Shown: positions 46,635-56,361, numbered from the stretch's first letter. The stretch is DNA of 64,000 bases from Vibrio aestivus (GCA_003263845.1 JYJN01000126.1:1-64000), one strand, 5' to 3'. Program-made: numbers and translations. Notes: generated by a model from the sequence alone, not told the origin.

Positions 46635-46819
46635 ATTGAGCTGACCTTAATTCATTTGCCGAACCAATGTTAGATGGCATCAGGCATAATGGATCTTTGT
46701 CATTTTTAATTTATCGCTATTGTTTGTGAGAACGCGTCGCAAATACTTGGTTAAAAGCCGTTTTTAGAGATGGCTTTAAGTTGCAAAAAAGAAGACTTCC
46801 GGTAACATTCCGGTACTTG

Positions 46820-46838
46820 AATGATAATTCTTATCATT
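46820..46838. promoter_or_regulatory. Fur box, TonB system operon
   Basis: AATGATAATTCTTATCATT, a perfect palindrome (AATGATAA-TTC-TTATCATT) and the best Fur box in the window, 18 bases before the DUF3450 ATG. Confidence 0.9.
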
Positions 46839-46856
46839 TGTTGAATAGCTTAACGT

Positions 46857-47645
46857 ATGGTTATAAAAGTGTTGAAACCTGTGAAATTTTTGAAACCTTG
46901 CTTAGCAGTCATGCTGGCAAGTTCTGTCAGCTCAGTTTGGGCATCAGACTTACAAAATGCTGCGAACGTGACTGAAAAAAGTCATACAAACTCAGTAAAA
47001 AGTCAGCAACGTATTGACGCAAGTTCGGAAAAAACGCTAACCATGCGCGCCGAGATTGAGCAGCTAGAGCAAGAGATCAAAAACCTTGAAGTTTACCGCG
47101 ACCACTTGACCGCATTATTGGCGAATCAGGAAGAAGAAGTGGTGAGCTTTGAGTCTCAGATTGATGAAATTCAAGATACTCGCCAAGGCGTTGTACCGCT
47201 GATGTATCAAATGATTGATGCGCTGGCTAGCCATATTGAACAAGACGTCCCTATTCGAGTGGAAGCGCGTAACAACCGTGTATCTGGCTTGCAAGCAATG
47301 ATGTCTCGCGCAGATGTAAGTGATGCTGAAAAATACCGTCGAATTCTAGAAGCTTATATGATTGAAATGGACTACGGCACTAAGATCGCCGTTTACCAAG
47401 GCAATATTGAATTCGAAGGTCAGCAGCTTGATGTTGAAATATTCTACCTAGGTCGCTTGTCTTTATTGGCTAAGAGTTCAAATGGTGCGCGTTACTGGTC
47501 GTGGGATCAAAGCAAAAATGAGTGGCTTCTGGTTGATGTAAAAACTCATAAAGATCTAGAGCAAGCATTCCGCCTTGCAGACAAGCAAGTCGCCCCAACC
47601 TTGCTAACGCTGCCTGTGTCTCTAACTTCTGCGGAGATGAAATAA
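46857..47645 (+). CDS. DUF3450 family periplasmic protein of the TonB system
   Basis: A 262-residue exported coiled-coil protein: signal peptide (PCLAVMLASSVSSVWA, about 14-29), then heptad-rich helices from about 55 to 100 (AEIEQLEQEIKNLEVYRDHL region) and a beta-rich C-terminal part with R-L-S-L-L-A-K-S and Y-W-S-W-D. DUF3450 genes precede TtpC-type TonB systems in vibrios. The ribosome site is weak. It heads the six-gene Fur-controlled operon that powers outer-membrane receptors; its biochemical role is unknown. Confidence 0.85.
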   Translation: MVIKVLKPVKFLKPCLAVMLASSVSSVWASDLQNAANVTEKSHTNSVKSQQRIDASSEKTLTMRAEIEQLEQEIKNLEVYRDHLTALLANQEEEVVSFESQIDEIQDTRQGVVPLMYQMIDALASHIEQDVPIRVEARNNRVSGLQAMMSRADVSDAEKYRRILEAYMIEMDYGTKIAVYQGNIEFEGQQLDVEIFYLGRLSLLAKSSNGARYWSWDQSKNEWLLVDVKTHKDLEQAFRLADKQVAPTLLTLPVSLTSAEMK

Positions 47646-49030
47646 ATGACTAAGCTAATCAACAAGCTATCTTTATCTTCTGCTCTTGCAGTGTTAATGG
47701 TGTTGAGCCTCTATCGGCAACGGCCAATACCGAGCTTACTAGTACCGCAAAAGCCCACGCAGTAGAGCAAACTCAACACGATCGTAAACGTGAATCTGGT
47801 TTTAAGCTGACCGAGAAAGAGTTTACTCAGTTAAAGAAAACGCTAGAGCAAAAAAAGAAAGCGCTAGAAGAAGAGAACACACGTCTTGCGGAGACTTTCT
47901 CTGAAAATGAAGACCGCCTTGCAAGGCTGGAAGAGCAACTTCGCTTAGAAACGGGCAGCTTGGGTGAAGTATTTGGTGTGGTTCGCCAAACAGCCAAAGA
48001 GCTCGAAGGCGAGCTAGAGCAGTCAGTAACTTCTGCTGATGCCCAACAGTATCGTGAGTTGGTGGATGAAATTACTGAAGCCACGACTCTGCCTTCTATG
48101 ACCCAGCTAACCGGTCTTTGGAAAGCACTAGAAGAACAGATCACCGCAAGCGGCCAAATCGCTCAAACAACTGTGCGTTATATTGATGGCGACGGACAGG
48201 CAACAGATAAAAGTGTCGCTCGTTTAGGTAGCTTTGGGTTAGTTGATGAACAAGGTTATTTGCAGTGGAACAACGACAAGTTAGAAGCGAAACACTACGT
48301 TAAACAGCCAGTGAATCCGCCAACCTTATCTGTGGCTGACAAGCTTTCGGTAGGTAGTGTGGAGATGGTGACGCTTGATCCGTCTCGTGGCTTCCTTTTA
48401 GAGCAACTTGCTCTAACGCCAACGCTTGCTGATCGCTTTGAAGCGGGTGGTGTGGTTGGTAAGATCATTCTTGGTTTGCTGACTGTCGGCTTATTGATCG
48501 CTTTGGTTCGTGGTATTGCGCTTTTGGTGACAAAAGGGAAGATTCGCAAACAGCTTAAAAACCCTGCCACGCCAACCAACAACCCACTTGGCCGTGTACT
48601 GTCAGTTTACGAACAAGACAAGCATCGCAGTGTGGAAGCACTAGAGCTTCGACTGCTTGAAACGGTGGTTGATGAGCAAGCGAGCCTAGAGAAAGGTCTC
48701 TCTATGTTGAAGCTTCTTGCTGCTTTAGCGCCAATGCTAGGTCTACTGGGTACGGTAACCGGTATGATCGAGACCTTCCAAGTGATCACTCAGTTTGGTA
48801 ATGGCGATCCTAAAGTAATGGCGGGCGGTATCTCTATGGCGCTAGTAACCACAGTACTCGGTCTTATCGCAGCGATGCCACTACTACTGGCTCACAACGT
48901 ATTGAGCAGCCAAGCGGAATCGATTCGTAATATTCTTGAAAAGCAAGGTATTGGTTTAGTGGCTGAACAAGCAGAGTCGGAGCAAGAGTCTCAGTCTAAA
49001 CCTCTTAAAGTGGCGGAGAGCGCAGCCTAA
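47646..49030 (+). CDS. ttpC: TtpC, TonB2-type system accessory protein (one-base frame break)
   Basis: MotA/TolQ/ExbB-domain protein with a long periplasmic coiled-coil N-terminus, 461 residues after correction. The signal region (KLSLSSALAVLMVLSLSATANT) breaks at about 47713, where one base is missing; the second frame then runs intact. Residues about 60-130 are a Glu/Lys-rich coiled coil, helices lie at about 275-300 and in the C-terminal MotA_ExbB domain (about 335-445) with A-L-A-P-M-L-G-L-L-G-T-V-T-G-M. TtpC is required by vibrio TonB2-type systems. It follows DUF3450 by an overlapping or abutting start. Confidence 0.85.
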
Positions 49031-49586
49031 TGAGTAGCCTTTTCGATTTGCTTCCTATCGCGTTAACTCAGAGTGACCTATCTGTGTCACTCATGAGTTT
49101 TATGCAGCAAGGCGGCCAAGTCTTATGGTGGCTCGCGGCAGTCGTTGCGGTATCGCTCATGCTTGTGATTGAACGCATTCTTTACTTGGTCGTGAGCTTT
49201 CCTAAGCAAAAAGCCCAGTGGATCGCGAATTGGCAACAGAGAGACGATCACAGCACTTGGTTTGCTCGCTCTATCCGCGAGGGTTGGCTAGCACAGGCGA
49301 ATCAAAGCTGTATCAGAACCTCAACTTCATCAAAGTACTCGTTGCTATTTGCCCAATGCTTGGTTTACTGGGCACGGTTACGGGGATGATATCCGTATTC
49401 GATGTGATGGCCACTCAAGGCAGTAGCGATCCAAAGTTGATGGCCTCGGGCATTTCGCTCGCCACTTTGCCGACGATGGCAGGAATGGTAGCAGCGTTAA
49501 CGGGTATGTTCTTACATGCACGTTTATTTAAGGCCTGCCAAAAACGTGAAATTCATTTAGAAAAATCTTTAAGGAGTCGTCAATGA
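49030..49586 (+). CDS. exbB: ExbB (one-base frame break)
   Basis: Proton-channel subunit of the TonB motor, 185 residues after correction. The first frame gives a helix V-L-W-W-L-A-A-V-V-A-V-S-L-M-L-V-I-E-R and stops at 49389; one base added near 49308 restores A-N-Q-S-L-Y-Q-N-L-N-F-I-K-V and then I-C-P-M-L-G-L-L-G-T-V-T-G-M-I-S-V-F, the conserved ExbB helix. It starts one base inside the ttpC end and abuts exbD by ATGA. Confidence 0.88.
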
Positions 49587-49987
49587 GACTCGGTAGACGT
49601 CAGCATAAGCAAGATGAGGCTCAAGTTGATTTGACCTCGATGCTTGATATCGTATTCATCATGTTGATTTTCTTCATTGTGACCAGTTCATTCGTGCGTG
49701 AGTCGGGTGTGGAAGTCAATCGCCCGCAAGCTTCGAATGTAGTAAGCCAAAAAGATGCCGGTATCTTCGTTGCCATTACTTCATCGAATGATATTTACAT
49801 TGATAAGCGAGTTATCGACGTAGAGCGCGTTCAAGCCACCTTGGAACACCTGCTGCTCGATAAACCAGACGCTTCGATGGTTATCCAAGCAGACGAACAT
49901 GCTTTCAGCGGCACGGTGGTTAAAGTGATGGATGCTGCTAAAGGTGCGGGTGTCGTGAACATCGCACTGGCGGCAGAGAAGCAGTAG
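49583..49987 (+). CDS. exbD: ExbD
   Basis: Intact 134-residue subunit with one N-terminal membrane helix carrying the essential Asp (V-D-L-T-S-M-L-D-I-V-F-I-M-L, Asp at about 23) and a periplasmic domain with V-N-R-P-Q-A-S and D-G (K-G-A-G-V-V-N-I-A-L). It works with ExbB to energise TonB. Overlaps exbB by 4 bases and tonB by 1 base. Confidence 0.93.
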   Translation: MRLGRRQHKQDEAQVDLTSMLDIVFIMLIFFIVTSSFVRESGVEVNRPQASNVVSQKDAGIFVAITSSNDIYIDKRVIDVERVQATLEHLLLDKPDASMVIQADEHAFSGTVVKVMDAAKGAGVVNIALAAEKQ

Positions 49988-50603
49988 TGACGCGATTTCT
50001 ATTAGCCCTACCTCTAGCACTTGGTGCCACGTTAAGCTTGTTCCTATTTATGTCTTGGATGGTGGATACGAGTGGCAAGCGCGCGCCAGAAGAGAATGAA
50101 GGGGTAAGCTTCAATATGGTAATGGTGGAAAATGAGCAGGACTTGCAGCGTCGTAAACGAACAGCGCCTGAAAAGCCTGTTGCGCCTGAAGTACCAGAAC
50201 AAGCTCCGGTATCCGAAACAGAGCAAGTGGTGACGGATCTGAATATGATCGACCAACCGTCTCTGGACTTAGATACCAGCATTGATGGGCTTGCGATTAA
50301 TGCCCGTCGGTGATGAACTTTGCGGTCAATCAAGAAGTGATGCCACTTTACCGTGTTGAGCCGCGTTACCCTGCAAAAGCGCTTAAGCGCCGTGTTGAAG
50401 GTTACGTTGTGATGTCGTTTACTATCGACGAAACTGGTAAGCCAGATGATATTGAAGTGGTTGATGCAAACCCAAGACGTATGTTTGAGCGTGAAGCCAT
50501 TCGTGCATTGCGTAACTGGAAATACCAACCGCAAGTGGTGGGTGGAAAAGCTGTACGTCAACCGAATCAAACCGTTAAGTTGGAGTTCCAAATCGAGAAA
50601 TGA
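49987..50603 (+). CDS. tonB: TonB (one-base frame break)
   Basis: Energy-transducing protein of 205 residues after correction: an N-terminal anchor helix (FLLALPLALGATLSLFLF), a Pro/Glu-rich spacer (about 55-80, E-K-P-V-A-P-E-V-P-E-Q) and a C-terminal TonB domain with R-Y-P-A-K-A-L-K-R-R-V-E-G-Y-V and R-N-W-K-Y-Q-P. The frame breaks at the C-run near 50303-50305, where one C is lost; restoring it gives I-N-A-P-S-V-M-N-F-A-V. Start is GTG at 49987, overlapping the exbD stop. The short spacer fits TonB2-type proteins. Confidence 0.87.
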
Positions 50604-51841
50604 TGAAGTTTAACTCTCTGATCAGTAGCTCTTTTATCAGCAAATTTGCGACGGTGGGCCTAGCATTAGGACTCACACTCACAGCAATGCCTAGTTACGC
50701 AAAGAATGAGCTTTCTCGCTATTCAGCTTCGCGCGTGATGCAGGCTAATGAGTTGGCGCAGAATGATGATCTCACTGGCGCTATAAAAGTCTTACGCGAC
50801 ATCGATACCACACGTCAGTACGACCAAGCGATTATTGCTCGTATGCTTGGTGTGTTTTATTGGCAAAATGGCCAAAGCTCTAAAGCGATAGAACAGATCA
50901 ATATAGTTGTTGAGTCAGGGTTACTGGATGATGGTCAGCGTTGGTCAACGGAAAAAATGTTGGCGGATCTCTTGTTATCAGAACAAAGATATCGTGAAGC
51001 ACTGGCTCACTACCAGAACTTACTGTCCTATTCGCAGGTGTTTTCTACGGTAAACAAAGATGAGTCAGACAAGCAGCTTCACCAATCCACATCTGACGTT
51101 AAGCTGCGAATTGCTCAATCCCACTATCAATTAGAAGATTGGGCTTCGTCGATTAAAGCCGTGGACAATTTGCACAAGTATACGCGTAATCCAACAGTCT
51201 CTACGTTATCGATTAAGCTGGGTTCGCAGTTGCAACTCTCTCAATGGAAGAATGCGATTCCTACCGTTGAGCAGATTATTGAATTAGATACCAAAGAGAT
51301 CAAATGGTGGCGACAGCTTGTTTCCTTGCAGCTTAAATTGGGCCAAGAAAAGCAAGCGCTAAGCAGCTTAGTCCTCATTGAGCAGCAAAGGTTAGGGCTC
51401 AACGACCAGGAGCGTTATCTGATTGCTCAGCTTTATGCCAAGTTAGGCATGCCGGAAAAAGCAGCACGCCAGATATCGACTTTGGATGATGCAGATATCG
51501 ATACTAAACTGCTTAAGCAGCAAGCGAGTTATTGGCAACAAGCCAAAGAGTGGAACAGGGCCACTCAAGCATGGTTAAAACTGGCTAAGTTAGAAACGGA
51601 ATATTACTGGAACGCTGCACAAATCATGCTGCAAGAAGGTCAGTACGAACGAGCGCTTAAAACCCTAAAGAGTGTGGATGGCAGAGCAGAGCAAGTCGCT
51701 TTGGCTAAAACTCGCGCATTCTATAAGTTAGAGCGACTAGATGATGCTTTATACCAAGCGAAAAGAGCGAATGATATTGACCCGTCTAATCAAGCAAATA
51801 ATTGGATTCAATATCTAACTCAGCTCCGCCAAATGCGATAG
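50600..51841 (+). CDS. TPR repeat protein of the TonB operon
   Basis: A 413-residue exported protein with a signal peptide (FATVGLALGLTLTAMPSYA) and several tetratricopeptide-like helical pairs through the length (for example S-E-Q-R-Y-R-E-A-L-A-H-Y, Q-E-G-Q-Y-E-R-A-L-K-T-L and the final L-D-D-A-L-Y-Q-A-K-R-A). It overlaps tonB by ATGA and ends the operon before a strong bidirectional terminator. TPR proteins are standard at this position in vibrio TonB2-type loci, possibly as a periplasmic scaffold. Confidence 0.88.
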   Translation: MMKFNSLISSSFISKFATVGLALGLTLTAMPSYAKNELSRYSASRVMQANELAQNDDLTGAIKVLRDIDTTRQYDQAIIARMLGVFYWQNGQSSKAIEQINIVVESGLLDDGQRWSTEKMLADLLLSEQRYREALAHYQNLLSYSQVFSTVNKDESDKQLHQSTSDVKLRIAQSHYQLEDWASSIKAVDNLHKYTRNPTVSTLSIKLGSQLQLSQWKNAIPTVEQIIELDTKEIKWWRQLVSLQLKLGQEKQALSSLVLIEQQRLGLNDQERYLIAQLYAKLGMPEKAARQISTLDDADIDTKLLKQQASYWQQAKEWNRATQAWLKLAKLETEYYWNAAQIMLQEGQYERALKTLKSVDGRAEQVALAKTRAFYKLERLDDALYQAKRANDIDPSNQANNWIQYLTQLRQMR

Positions 51842-51864
51842 CTTGAAGGCTCTTAGTAAGATGC

Positions 51865-51900
51865 AAAAACGCCGTCTATCTCAAATAGACGGCGTTTTTT
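51865..51900. terminator. Bidirectional Rho-independent terminator
   Basis: Stem AAAAACGCCGTCTAT/ATAGACGGCGTTTTT with a 5-base loop; A-tract on the left and T-tract on the right serve both the TonB operon and the convergent pilin-like gene. Confidence 0.95.
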
Positions 51901-51914
51901 GCGTAGGAATGGGA

Positions 51915-52475
51915 TTAACATCCGTCTTCCATCACCCGCACGGTGCACACGCATCCTTCGGCTGGACAAGTACTGCTTCCACGGCCGCCAAAGGAGTCGT
52001 AGATGACATAGCAGCCATCGGGTAAGTTGATAATATTATCGCTATTGAGTTCGCTTGATGAGAATGAGTGTTCGTAACCAATGACGGTGTGGCGATTGCC
52101 GATTGCTGTGGTGAAATCGTCAGTTAAAGAAAGCGTTAGGAAATCGAGCATTGTTAAAGCATCGGCGGACTCACCTTCACTTTCTGGGCACAATGTCCCC
52201 CAGTCTACTTCAACCGAACCGATGCCGAAATCAATGATGTAATCATCTTGAACGGAACCTCCCGGGTTTTCGTCGCTTGGCAGCAGCCCCTGTATGAAGG
52301 CTTTGGCTTGAACTTGAGAAATAACGCCTTCAAATGCACCAGACACGGCATTTAAAGAAGCTATACGTGCAGATTGTTGGATGTTTAAAAACCTTGGAAG
52401 AGCGGTAACGGCCAGTATGCCAAGAATGACGATTATCACAACGAGCTCAATGAGCGAAAATCCATTTATCTTCAT
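51915..52475 (-). CDS. Type IV pilin-like (prepilin) protein
   Basis: A 186-residue prepilin: start at 52475 (M-K-I-N-G-F-S-L-I-E-L) chosen because the prepilin peptidase site G-F-S-L-I-E-L must be near the N-terminus; an in-frame ATG at 52496 adds 7 residues. The mature protein starts with Phe, has Glu at +5, and a hydrophobic helix V-V-I-I-V-I-L-G-I-L-A-V-T-A-L-P-R-F. The C-terminus holds several cysteines (C-Y-V-I-Y-D, S-T-C-P-A-E-G-C-V-C, D-G-C). It resembles MSHA-type minor pilins. No pilus assembly gene is nearby, so it is an orphan inside the iron island. Confidence 0.85.
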   Translation of the reverse strand: MKINGFSLIELVVIIVILGILAVTALPRFLNIQQSARIASLNAVSGAFEGVISQVQAKAFIQGLLPSDENPGGSVQDDYIIDFGIGSVEVDWGTLCPESEGESADALTMLDFLTLSLTDDFTTAIGNRHTVIGYEHSFSSSELNSDNIINLPDGCYVIYDSFGGRGSSTCPAEGCVCTVRVMEDGC

Positions 52476-52634
52476 GTTACAACTGATGACTTTCAATTAG
52501 ATATTCGATTCAATATAACTAGGTTAGGGCGGATGTAAATTTGATTTGGCGATAATCTGAGCATTGTCTTAACACTGCGATGTTTCTGATATGCATTAAG
52601 GTTTCATGCGACTTATGGTCAGTTCTCAGATAAT

Positions 52635-52663
52635 AAAAAGGCTTCACCCTAGGGTGAAGCCTT
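52635..52663 (-). terminator. Rho-independent terminator, TonB-dependent receptor gene
   Basis: Perfect palindrome with arms AAGGCTTCACCC and GGGTGAAGCCTT, followed on the minus strand by a run of Ts; it ends the receptor gene. Confidence 0.9.
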
Positions 52664-52688
52664 CGAACCGTATCGCGTTAATTGCTCG

Positions 52689-54824
52689 TTAGAATGCAGC
52701 GTTAACCGAGAACTTAAAGCGACGCTCATCACCGTAGTGAACATCCGTTAGTACGCCATTGTTGTCTACAGAGCTGCCGCCTGAGCCAACGAAGTACTCT
52801 TTGTCGAACAAGTTTTCAATGTTGAAACGAAAGTCCCAAGTCACATGACCGCTTTTAACCTGATGAGAGGCACCAGCATCGAAACGAGTGTAAGCATCCA
52901 TTTTGATAGTGTTGCCAGTATCTGCCCAACGATCGCCTTGGTAAATCATGCCTAAGTTAAGCGCTGTGTAGTCGGTGACAGAGTAGCGAGTCCAAACTGA
53001 GCTAGACCATTCAGGAACGTTAGTTGGCGTTTTACCTTTTAGAGCTTGGTCGTGTTCTGTGTACTCGGCGTCTAGGTAGGTTGCAGATGCCATCATAAAC
53101 CATTGCTCACCAATACGGCCTTGCGCGCCAGCTTCTGCACCGCGATGACGCTGCTTACCACCTTGAGTCGTAATCTGCTCATTATTGCTGTCAAACTCGT
53201 CGATCAAGATGTTTGATTTCTCGATATCGAAAATCGCACCGGTTAGCATCAGATCGTTGTTAAACAGTTCCCATTTTGCGCCAAGCTCATATTGGCGGCT
53301 CTCTTCTGGGTCGAAGCGGACAAGCGTTCCGTCGCTTAGTACATCTGCTGAAAGCGGAGTGAAGCTTTCTGAGTAGTTAGCGTAAATGGAACCATTCGGT
53401 GCAGGGTGGTAAATGATGCCAAACTTCGGAGAAAACGCAGAAGCATCACCAACCCCTTTGGTTTCTACATTGCCATCTGCATCTAGGTCATCTTCGTAGT
53501 TCTTATCAAAGCGGATACCCGCTAGTAGTTGCCACTGGTCGTTGATCGTCATCAGGTCATGAGCGTAAACGCCGTAGTATTGGCTTTCTGTTTTAACGCG
53601 TCTTGCTGTCGCGTTTTCATCGAAGTCTGGGTAAGACGGAGTGCCTTGTCTTGGTACGATCGTTTGCGAGTTCGCATTCACACGATGTTGGCTGTACGAA
53701 GAAAACTTACCGTTCACGCCAAATAGGGTTTGGTGGTCCATGCCAAACGCAGAGAAATCACCATTCAAATCAACGTGGAAGGTATGATGCTTCCATTTAT
53801 CATGACGATCGAATGGCTTAATCACATAGCTACCATCAGCTGCGGTATCTGCTGTAGAACCTGGCAGTGAGTCGAAGCGGTGACGACTCATTTCTTGATA
53901 GTTGTAGCTCGTGCTCAGCGTCCAATCGTGATTGATGAAGTAGCTGAAGTCTGCGCCGATGTTTTCTACTTCGTTATCAATGAAGGCCCAAGACATATCA
54001 CGAATCAAATCGCTATTACCAATCACATTGCCTTCAGAGTCAAGCCAAGCGCCACTGTCTAGCTGAGCTTTGTCATGGGTACGCTCATAGTGGGCAGACC
54101 ATAAACCCCAATCCGAAATATCGCCTTCAACAACAACGTATCCTAAGAAACGGTCACGCTCTTGGTTTGAACTATCAGCAAAGGTGCGGCTAGATTCTGT
54201 ATCTTGTTTCACCATCACGGTGCGGCCACGTAGGGAACCCGATTCGTTTAGCGCGCCAGATGCGTCGATGTGGTAACGGGTGCTACCTAAATCATCAATA
54301 TCAGTGCCGACGTTCACCATAGGCTGGTGTGTTGGCTTTTTGGTCACCATGTTAATTAGGCCGCCTGGTTCAGACTGACCATAAAGCATGCCTGATGGAC
54401 CTTTTAATACTTCGATGCGCTCTAGCGTTTCGATAGGTTGCATGTAGTGCGAGAACTGTGGGTGACCATTTCGCAGGTAGCCAGTTGAAGAGCTTAGCTC
54501 GAAACCCCGAAGCGTGAACTCCTCTCGGTTCCATTTTTTAGTACCTTGGCTAACGCTTGAATCGTTAACCAAAGCATCACCAAGTGTTGTGGCTAGCTGT
54601 TCTTCAAGCACGATCTCTGGAATTACGCTGACCGATTGCGGTGTCTCTAAAAGTGTTGCGTCGGTGCGCATTGCACCAACGGAAGTGTCAACCTTATAAT
54701 CGGTGAAGCTTTGACCAGTGATGACAATCGTCTCGTCGGTTTGAGCATCACTTTGTGCGTTAACTAGGTTAGAGAATAGTGCCCCTACGATTGCAGCGCT
54801 AACTGCCGTCAGCTTAAATTTCAT
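52689..54824 (-). CDS. TonB-dependent siderophore receptor, FhuE/FpvA-like
   Basis: Outer-membrane receptor of 711 residues. The signal peptide is MKFKLTAVSAAIVGALFSNLVNA; the TonB box is D-E-T-I-V-I-T-G (about 30-37). A plug domain (about 50-165) includes T-P-Q-S-V-S-V-I-P and V-L-K-G-P-S-G-M-L-Y-G-Q-S-E-P-G-G-L-I-N, and the 22-strand barrel ends in a terminal Phe (V-N-A-A-F). Such receptors import ferric hydroxamate or other xenosiderophores; the exact ligand is unknown and no synthesis genes are present. A Fur-like box precedes the gene. It likely uses the TonB motor encoded next to it. Confidence 0.92.
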   Translation of the reverse strand: MKFKLTAVSAAIVGALFSNLVNAQSDAQTDETIVITGQSFTDYKVDTSVGAMRTDATLLETPQSVSVIPEIVLEEQLATTLGDALVNDSSVSQGTKKWNREEFTLRGFELSSSTGYLRNGHPQFSHYMQPIETLERIEVLKGPSGMLYGQSEPGGLINMVTKKPTHQPMVNVGTDIDDLGSTRYHIDASGALNESGSLRGRTVMVKQDTESSRTFADSSNQERDRFLGYVVVEGDISDWGLWSAHYERTHDKAQLDSGAWLDSEGNVIGNSDLIRDMSWAFIDNEVENIGADFSYFINHDWTLSTSYNYQEMSRHRFDSLPGSTADTAADGSYVIKPFDRHDKWKHHTFHVDLNGDFSAFGMDHQTLFGVNGKFSSYSQHRVNANSQTIVPRQGTPSYPDFDENATARRVKTESQYYGVYAHDLMTINDQWQLLAGIRFDKNYEDDLDADGNVETKGVGDASAFSPKFGIIYHPAPNGSIYANYSESFTPLSADVLSDGTLVRFDPEESRQYELGAKWELFNNDLMLTGAIFDIEKSNILIDEFDSNNEQITTQGGKQRHRGAEAGAQGRIGEQWFMMASATYLDAEYTEHDQALKGKTPTNVPEWSSSVWTRYSVTDYTALNLGMIYQGDRWADTGNTIKMDAYTRFDAGASHQVKSGHVTWDFRFNIENLFDKEYFVGSGGSSVDNNGVLTDVHYGDERRFKFSVNAAF

Positions 54825-55184
54825 GGAATACTCCTTACTTTTCAGTACTTTCCATTACTACTTTTAATGTAAATGATATTGATTCGCATGCACATTATCA
54901 CAAATTTTCAAAAGGTAAATACTTATTTCAAAAACAAGGTTGTTTGGATATTCTTTATACACTTCAATGAGTTAATGGTTAGATATTGTGGTGTATTATA
55001 TTTATGCCTAATCATTTGGCGTGTGTATAAATGACCTGTCAAGGCTGGTCATTTGTTATGAATCGTTGGTTTGGTGTAACTTTTTAAGTAAGTATTAAAA
55101 TGAAGAGCCAAATGACTTGAACTAGCTATCTAAGCAAGCTTAATTAGGCAAAGAACAGACGTAATAGTATGAATAGGAGAGTCC
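54825..55184. other. 360-bp divergent promoter region
   Basis: Lies between the receptor gene (minus strand) and the DNA alkylation repair gene (plus strand). It contains the receptor's Fur box and an AT-rich stretch. I see no gene. Confidence 0.5.
54872..54890. promoter_or_regulatory. Fur box, TonB-dependent receptor gene
   Basis: AATGATATTGATTCGCATG, similar to the box before vctP (the first 14 bases are the same), 48 bases upstream of the receptor ATG. Confidence 0.78.
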
Positions 55185-55870
55185 ATGAAGGCTTGGGTTA
55201 ATCAGGTAGAGTCGACGTTATCTATCGCAAAAGATGATCAAAACTCGAAAGCGATGAAAGCGTATATGCGTGGTCAGTTCGAGTTCTTGGGCATTCAGTC
55301 AACTCCACGAAGGGCAATGTTGAAAGAGCTGTTTGCTTCACAATACCTACCTAAGTTAGGTGAAGTCGCGTGCGTTGTCGATGAGTTATGGGCAAGGCCA
55401 GAGCGAGAATATCAGCTTGTAGCCATTGATTTACTGATCAAGTCAAAAAAGAAACTGCCCGCAGAATTCTTTGAGCACGTTGAGCGATGGATCACCACCA
55501 AGTCATGGTGGGATACGGTAGATATGCTTGCCACACACATCGTGGGAGCGTTAGCTAGCCAGTATCCTGATGCAGCTCTGGGAACGCTTCATCAGTGGCG
55601 AAAATCAGACGACATATGCTGCGCCGAACGGCGATCTTGTACCAGCTTAAGTACAAGCAACAAACCAATGTTGAACTGCTTTTCGAGATCATCGAAGAGA
55701 ACAAACATGACAACGAATTTTTCATTCAGAAAGCGATTGGTTGGTCTTTGCGTGAATACTCCAAAACCGATGCGGCTAAAGTGATTGAGTTTATCAAGCA
55801 TGCCAACATAAAAGGACTGGCGAAACGTGAAGGTTTAAAATGGCTTGTTTCCAAAGAGGGGAGTGTTTAG
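55185..55870 (+). CDS. DNA alkylation repair protein, AlkD-like (one-base frame break)
   Basis: HEAT-repeat DNA glycosylase-like protein of the AlkD family, 228 residues after correction. Landmarks are K-A-Y-M-R-G-Q-F-E-F-L-G-I, R-E-Y-Q-L-V-A-I-D-L-L (about 80-90), W-I-T-T-K-S-W-W-D-T-V-D (about 105-116) and F-F-I-Q-K-A-I-G-W-S-L-R-E-Y. The frame breaks near 55618; one G added restores S-D-D-I-W-L-R-R-T-A-I-L-Y-Q. AlkD enzymes remove positively charged alkylated bases. The GNAT gene follows 43 bases downstream. Confidence 0.85.
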
Positions 55871-55913
55871 GTAAAGTAAGTCCTGAACCCGTATGAGTAT
55901 TTAGAGATATCAC

Positions 55914-56336
55914 ATGTTAGAAATTCAATTTAGCCAAGGTCCGTTAACGGAAGAACACCAAACTCAGCTAACAGTGGGCTTTGAGTCTCATAGTCAAGCT
56001 CAAGAGGCTCCGAGCTACGCTAAAGAGAGCTTAAACTGGACCGTGGTCAACGAGCAAGGTGATCTTATTGCTGCTCTAACAGCGAATTTGCTGTGGGATT
56101 GGCTATACATTGATGAGCTTTGGGTTGATGAAAGCTGTCGAGGTATGGGGATGGGGAAGCAGCTGATGGCGAAAGCTGAAGAGCATGCCAAGAAAAATGA
56201 AATCTCAGGTTTGTGGCTTTGGACTCAAAGCTGGCAAGCCCCAAATTTTTACAAGAGCCTAGGGTTTGAGGAATTTACTCGATTTGACAACTTCCCTGTG
56301 GGCCACAGCCGAATCGGGCTGCGAAAATCACTATAA
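55914..56336 (+). CDS. GNAT family N-acetyltransferase
   Basis: A 140-residue cytosolic acetyltransferase. The central strand-loop is L-W-V-D-E-S-C-R-G-M-G-M-G-K-Q-L-M (about 71-87) for acetyl-CoA binding, and P-N-F-Y-K-S-L-G-F-E-E-F near residue 112 is the usual C-terminal motif. It may be co-transcribed with the alkD-like gene and has its own terminator. Substrate unknown. Confidence 0.85.
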   Translation: MLEIQFSQGPLTEEHQTQLTVGFESHSQAQEAPSYAKESLNWTVVNEQGDLIAALTANLLWDWLYIDELWVDESCRGMGMGKQLMAKAEEHAKKNEISGLWLWTQSWQAPNFYKSLGFEEFTRFDNFPVGHSRIGLRKSL

Positions 56337-56361
56337 TGTTTGATATTATTGTTTCGGAAGG

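Noticed and set aside
46754..46777. AAAGCC/GGCTTT inverted repeat after vctC
   Set aside because: Only six pairs, a 12-base loop and no T-run; too weak to call a terminator.
49938..50591. Long open frame of 217 codons on the minus strand over tonB
   Set aside because: It lies fully antisense to exbD/tonB, whose proteins match known families; codons and composition are those of a shadow frame.
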